Source of the DNA: Metridium senile | Lineage: Eukaryota > Cnidaria > Anthozoa > Actiniaria > Metridiidae | Assembly: GCA_949775045.1 (NCBI GenBank) | Contig: OX459104.1 | Coordinates: 16,852,431 to 16,916,430, forward strand | DNA length: 64,000 bases | Direction of reading: 5' to 3' | In this document: positions 60,590 through 64,000 of the stretch, piece after piece | How positions within the stretch are numbered: the first letter of the stretch is position 1 | Layout: every line of letters begins with the position of its first letter | Translations under genes and position numbers: made by a program | Notes under the pieces: generated by a model | What the model saw: only the letters and a program-made list of their open reading frames with translations | What the model was told of the DNA's origin: nothing | Databases searched by the model: none

Positions 60590-60681
60590 ATGGAAACTAG
60601 CGTGCAAACTAGTATAGGCTGCGTTAGTGTTTGATATAAACGATAGGTAATAGAATGAAATTTGTAACACCGTAAAAAAAA
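60590..60681 (-). repeat. F1 arm copy (inverted)
   Basis: GGAAACTAGCGTGCAAACTA and GATATAAACGATAGGTAATA then GAAATTTGTAACACCGTAA match the F1 arm in reverse orientation. Confidence 0.8.
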
Positions 60682-60769
60682 CTCGCAGTAAACGATAATG
60701 CTCGCGTTGACCAAAGCAGTAACACTGGATCCAATCCTTAAAGATATTGGTTTGGTCGATTTCAAATAT

Positions 60770-61100
60770 GGGCGTATATTTTACGATCGCGAGTTGTGAA
60801 TGTATTTTTCCGAGTCCCTCCGGGGACGAGGAAAAATGCGAATAACGAGTAAAATGTCCGCCCGTATTACGGGGAAAATCACAAATAAGTTATTTATTAT
60901 ACGACTCTATGATAAAATTGTTTTTTTTTTTGGTAAGCAATTGTTTGGAAACATTTTGAGTGAAAACTGGCCTGCAGCCCGTATTTTGTCGAGTTCAAAA
61001 CCGGTTTAACCGGGACAGAACTCGATAAATACGGCTTCATATTTTTCGAGTTCTCTTCTCCTTATAAGGTAAAATTACGTAATAGTCGTATAATAAATAT
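60770..61100. mobile_element. Element H1, short (internally deleted) copy
   Basis: It has the same hairpin as 57535 (TTTTCCGAGTCCCTCCGGGG), the same TTATTTATTATACGACT and the same far end AGTCGTATAATAAAT, but lacks about 430 bp of interior. The junction is a T-run near 60920. Confidence 0.85.
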
Positions 61101-61119
61101 ATCTTATTAGACAGTTTGA

Positions 61120-61405
61120 TGGGTAATATGGCTGGATATTTTACGAGTGAAACGCTGTATTTTGACGAGCCTCCGGGCGAGTGAAAATGCAAGTTAACGA
61201 GTAAAATATTCAGCCATATTACACATTAAACTGTTTAATAAGTTATTTATTATCCAATCGAAAGGTTTTTGTTCTTTTATAATGCAAAATATTGTTTTAC
61301 TCGAGGGCTAGATAGACGAGTAAAAATATCGTTGGATATTTTTACTCGATCCAGTCCTACTCCTGCGATATTTTTACTCGTCTATGACTAGTTGGATAAT
61401 ATATA
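61120..61405. mobile_element. Hairpin-bearing element H2 (same plan, different sequence)
   Basis: The hairpin arms AATATGGCTGGATATTTTAC and GTAAAATATTCAGCCATATT enclose GACGAGCCTCCGGGCGAG. Then comes AAGTTATTTATTATCCAATC, an inner hairpin AGACGAGTAAAAATATCG / CGATATTTTTACTCGTCT, and the far end GTTGGATAATATA. Confidence 0.75.
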
Positions 61406-61970
61406 TATATATATAAATAAATATAAAAAAAGGCATTCTAACTTAACTGATAAATATGAGCACTATATATACAGCGCACTAGTATAGACGGTCAACATTT
61501 CATATCTCAGTAATTCGGTTCTTGAACATAGTTGTGCAAGATGAGATTGCAATCTAAATGTTCTATGTCAGCATAAAATTATTTCATTCGACGTGAAAAG
61601 GAATTTTAGCATCAAACCAAACGCATGCGCATTACAATTTGCCCATGTGCTTAAACCCGTGCAACAAAGTGTATTAGTTAAAGTGTAATAGTCAAATTAA
61701 TAACATCAAAAGAACACAATGGAATTAGAGTGTAATAAAGCCGGTGATACACTAAATAGTGTTTTCAGGTTAATAAAAACCACTCTAAGCTAACTTAGGT
61801 AATTTTAATAGTTTGTAAATCGCCATTGAGCATATGGAAATGACGCCGAAAACAAAACATAATCATTATTGTATCAGACTGCAAACCAATCTTCCGTGAA
61901 CATGCAAATATTTTGAGCAACACTGAAGATGCATGCATGAGCAGACAAGTGTTGTATATGCTTTGCAAAC

Positions 61971-62261
61971 ATGGACGCTCTCACAACCGACCAAATTTTG
62001 CAGAAAATTGGTAGCTTTGGTCGCTACCAATTCTTGCTACTAATGCTAATGGGGTTCATGAAGATCTTTGGTGACGGTTTTCAAGTGATGATAATGACTT
62101 TTCTTGCTGCTGAGCCGCCTTGGAGGTGTGTAGGCAATAGTACACTGTGTAACAACACTAGCAGCTATTCGCCAGGAAAAGAGGGGTATAAATTACGGTG
62201 TAGCCTTCCGAGAACGGACTGGGAGTTTGATACTAGCGAGTATACATCAATTGTGTCGGAG
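61971..62261 (+). CDS. SLC22-type organic cation/anion transporter, first exon (partial)
   Basis: ATG 61971 opens 97 codons ending at a phase-0 GTTAGT donor after 62261. QILQKIGSFGRYQFLLLML is the N-terminal signature of SLC22 transporters; a first TM helix (about 19-46) is followed by the family's large extracellular loop with three N-glycosylation sites (GNSTLCNNTSS) and cysteines (WRCVGNSTLC, LRCSLPRTDW). These are plasma-membrane, 12-TM transporters of organic ions. The next exon, expected to start TM2, was not found before the window ends. The signature fits the OCT/OCTN side of the family. Confidence 0.8.
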
Positions 62262-62774
62262 GTTAGTATGTATATATAAACATATCAACAATGAAATGAA
62301 TTTACTGTTGAATTCAGTAATTATTTAAATAATAGAGTTTCATGCCACATAATCCAGCAGGGTGTTTAAACGGGCAACCAACATTGTTGAATTGCGTGTT
62401 GTTGTCCAACAATGTTGCGTGCGTTTGTCATACCGCGGGCCTTAATGTCTTCACTTTATCCATGGAATATAATTAAATTGCAACTGTGGAATAAAAAACA
62501 TTATATAGTCTATCTATGAGATAAAATTAAATCAAATTACTATACTGTGCAAAGTACAATATTGCAAACACCATCAGATGAGTGTCTACTAAAAAAAATT
62601 TGATCAAACAGCTGTTTATGATAGGGATCATAGACTACCGACACACTCGGGTAGATTCGGTTCCGGACAGGAGCGTCACAATGCAAATTTGCATTACTAG
62701 ACATTATACTAGACTTTATGTAAATTAGAGTGATTTTCATTTGACCGTGAAAGAAAAACGACTATTTAGTTATT

Positions 62775-63391
62775 AGAACGATTTCGCATAAGTGTATTTT
62801 TACATGCTAATGAGCTGGAGGGTAAAATAGCATGTAAATGAGGGGTACACACGTGCTTGGCTGATACGAGTTTGACAAGTTGGGATTAAAGTAGACATTT
62901 TTGCCTCACCGCTAATCTTGAATCCCGTGCGCTCTGGAACAAAGAGTGTCACTTATTTTTCCGTGGAATGTTGTTTTGTTTGTTTAATTAAGGTTTCCCT
63001 TTTTTTGAAGCATGTGTATAAATCATAATTATTGCTCTTCATAGTGATGTGCAGTAGTTGCAAAAATTATCAATATTTTCTGAAATAAAAAAAATATAAA
63101 CTAACAGAAAACATATTTGCTTGACATGATTGCAATCAATAAAATGTTCCGCGTTCGCGCGCTAAACAAAGTATTTTTTATTAACAAAGAAAATCACATT
63201 CCACGGAAAAATAATTAACTTTCTTTGTTTTAGAGCGCACGGGATCCAAAAAGTACGATAATGTCAAAAATGTCTACTTTAATCCCATCTTGTCAGATCG
63301 TAAAGCCACGCACGTGTGTACCCCTCATTTACATACTATTTTACCATCCAGCTCATTAGCATGTAAAAATACACTTATGCGAAATCGTTCT
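62775..63391. mobile_element. 0.6-kb foldback element with about 190-bp arms
   Basis: AGAACGATTTCGCATAAGTG...ATGCTAATGAGCTGGA at the left is mirrored by TCCAGCTCATTAGCAT...CACTTATGCGAAATCGTTCT. Pairing continues through GAGGGGTACACACGTG, TGGGATTAAAGTAGACATTT and CCCGTGCGCTCT to TTTTTCCGTGGAATG / ATTCCACGGAAAAA. About 220 bp of unpaired centre has no ORF. In the first intron of the SLC22 gene. Confidence 0.88.
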
Positions 63392-63534
63392 ATTATCTAG
63401 AGTGAAGACATTAAACCTGTGATACAAAATAAGATAGTCAATAGTCAAATAGACACAAAAGAAAACAATGGAATTAGAGACTGCTAAGGTGTATTTCTAT
63501 TCCACGGGTTTAGTGTCTTCACTCTACCATATTA

Positions 63535-63855
63535 TACTTATTTACTTATTTACTTATTTACTTATTTACTTATTTACTTATTTACTTATTTACTTATTTA
63601 CTTATTTACTTATTTACTTATTTACTTATTTACTTATTTACTTATTTACTTATTTACTTATTTACTTATTTACTTATTTACTTATTTACTTATTTACTTA
63701 TTTACTTATTTACTTATTTACTTATTTACTTATTTACTTATTTACTTATTTACTTATTTACTTATTTACTTATTTACTTATTTACTTATTTACTTATTTA
63801 CTTATTTACTTATTTACTTATTTACTTATTTACTTATTTACTTATTTACTTATTT
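63535..63855 (+). repeat. (TTACTTAT)n 8-bp microsatellite, about 40 units
   Basis: An uninterrupted array bordered on the left by GGGTTTAGTGTCTTCACTCT and on the right by TAGAGTGCAAACAATATAAC, inverted forms of the minisatellite A/B edge. The LFTYLLIY frame is an artefact. Confidence 0.97.
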
Positions 63856-64000
63856 AGAGTGCAAACAATATAACCGTGAAACACAAAAACTAATTAGTCG
63901 AAATTTAGTAGAAATTAGTGAAAAATAGTCGAAGCGTGAATAGACTAAATTTAGTGTGCACGTGCAATCAGCCAAGTGTCCTAGCGCACAATATGCAAAA

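Overview
This is eukaryotic, metazoan nuclear DNA: AT-rich, repeat-dense, with multi-exon genes split by GT-AG introns. No bacterial, plasmid, phage or organellar gene organisation is visible. The gene content (a Methuselah-like class B GPCR, Ly6/uPAR-EGF modules, an astacin metalloprotease, an SLC22 transporter, a CR1/Jockey-type LINE, Crypton-like recombinases and many short foldback elements) fits an invertebrate, most likely a cnidarian. That species call is an inference; no marker here fixes it.

Layout. 1288-7249 (+): internal part of a secreted or surface protein alternating Ly6/uPAR and EGF modules, most of them on phase 1-1 exons; one intron carries about 1.1 kb of pure CCCAG repeat. 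7.3-13.1 kb: SINE fragments, several terminal-inverted-repeat (TIR) elements and minisatellites. 13641-17086 (-): a complete three-exon, 578-aa GPCR whose last codons are repeated downstream. 17.2-24 kb: foldback elements, minisatellites and a 5'-truncated LINE with an intact 805-codon ORF. 25183-25998 (+): an intronless ORF for an unrecognised membrane protein. 26-32 kb: tandem arrays, including an 81-bp array. 32091-32829 (+): a two-exon, 174-aa membrane protein with two PPxY motifs, its C-terminal coding segment repeated downstream. 34975-47184 (+): a complete eight-exon, 372-aa astacin-PLAT protease, with introns full of transposable elements.

47-57 kb: a duplicated region. The last PLAT exon occurs two more times (50864-50968, 55563-55667), each time facing a small convergent two-exon gene for a 68-72 aa secreted protein (minus strand). 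One of these introns has grown into a 2-kb, 25-bp minisatellite. 57-61.4 kb: hairpin-bearing elements and a broken Crypton-like recombinase. 61971-62261 (+): first exon of an SLC22-type transporter that continues past the window. The end holds a 0.6-kb foldback element and an 8-bp microsatellite.

The most unusual theme is that three unrelated genes (GPCR, PPxY protein, astacin-PLAT) each have extra downstream copies of their 3'-terminal coding segment, with stop codons and reading frames still recognisable. Exon boundaries were placed by hand from GT/AG signals and phase continuity; every complete gene model closes in frame.
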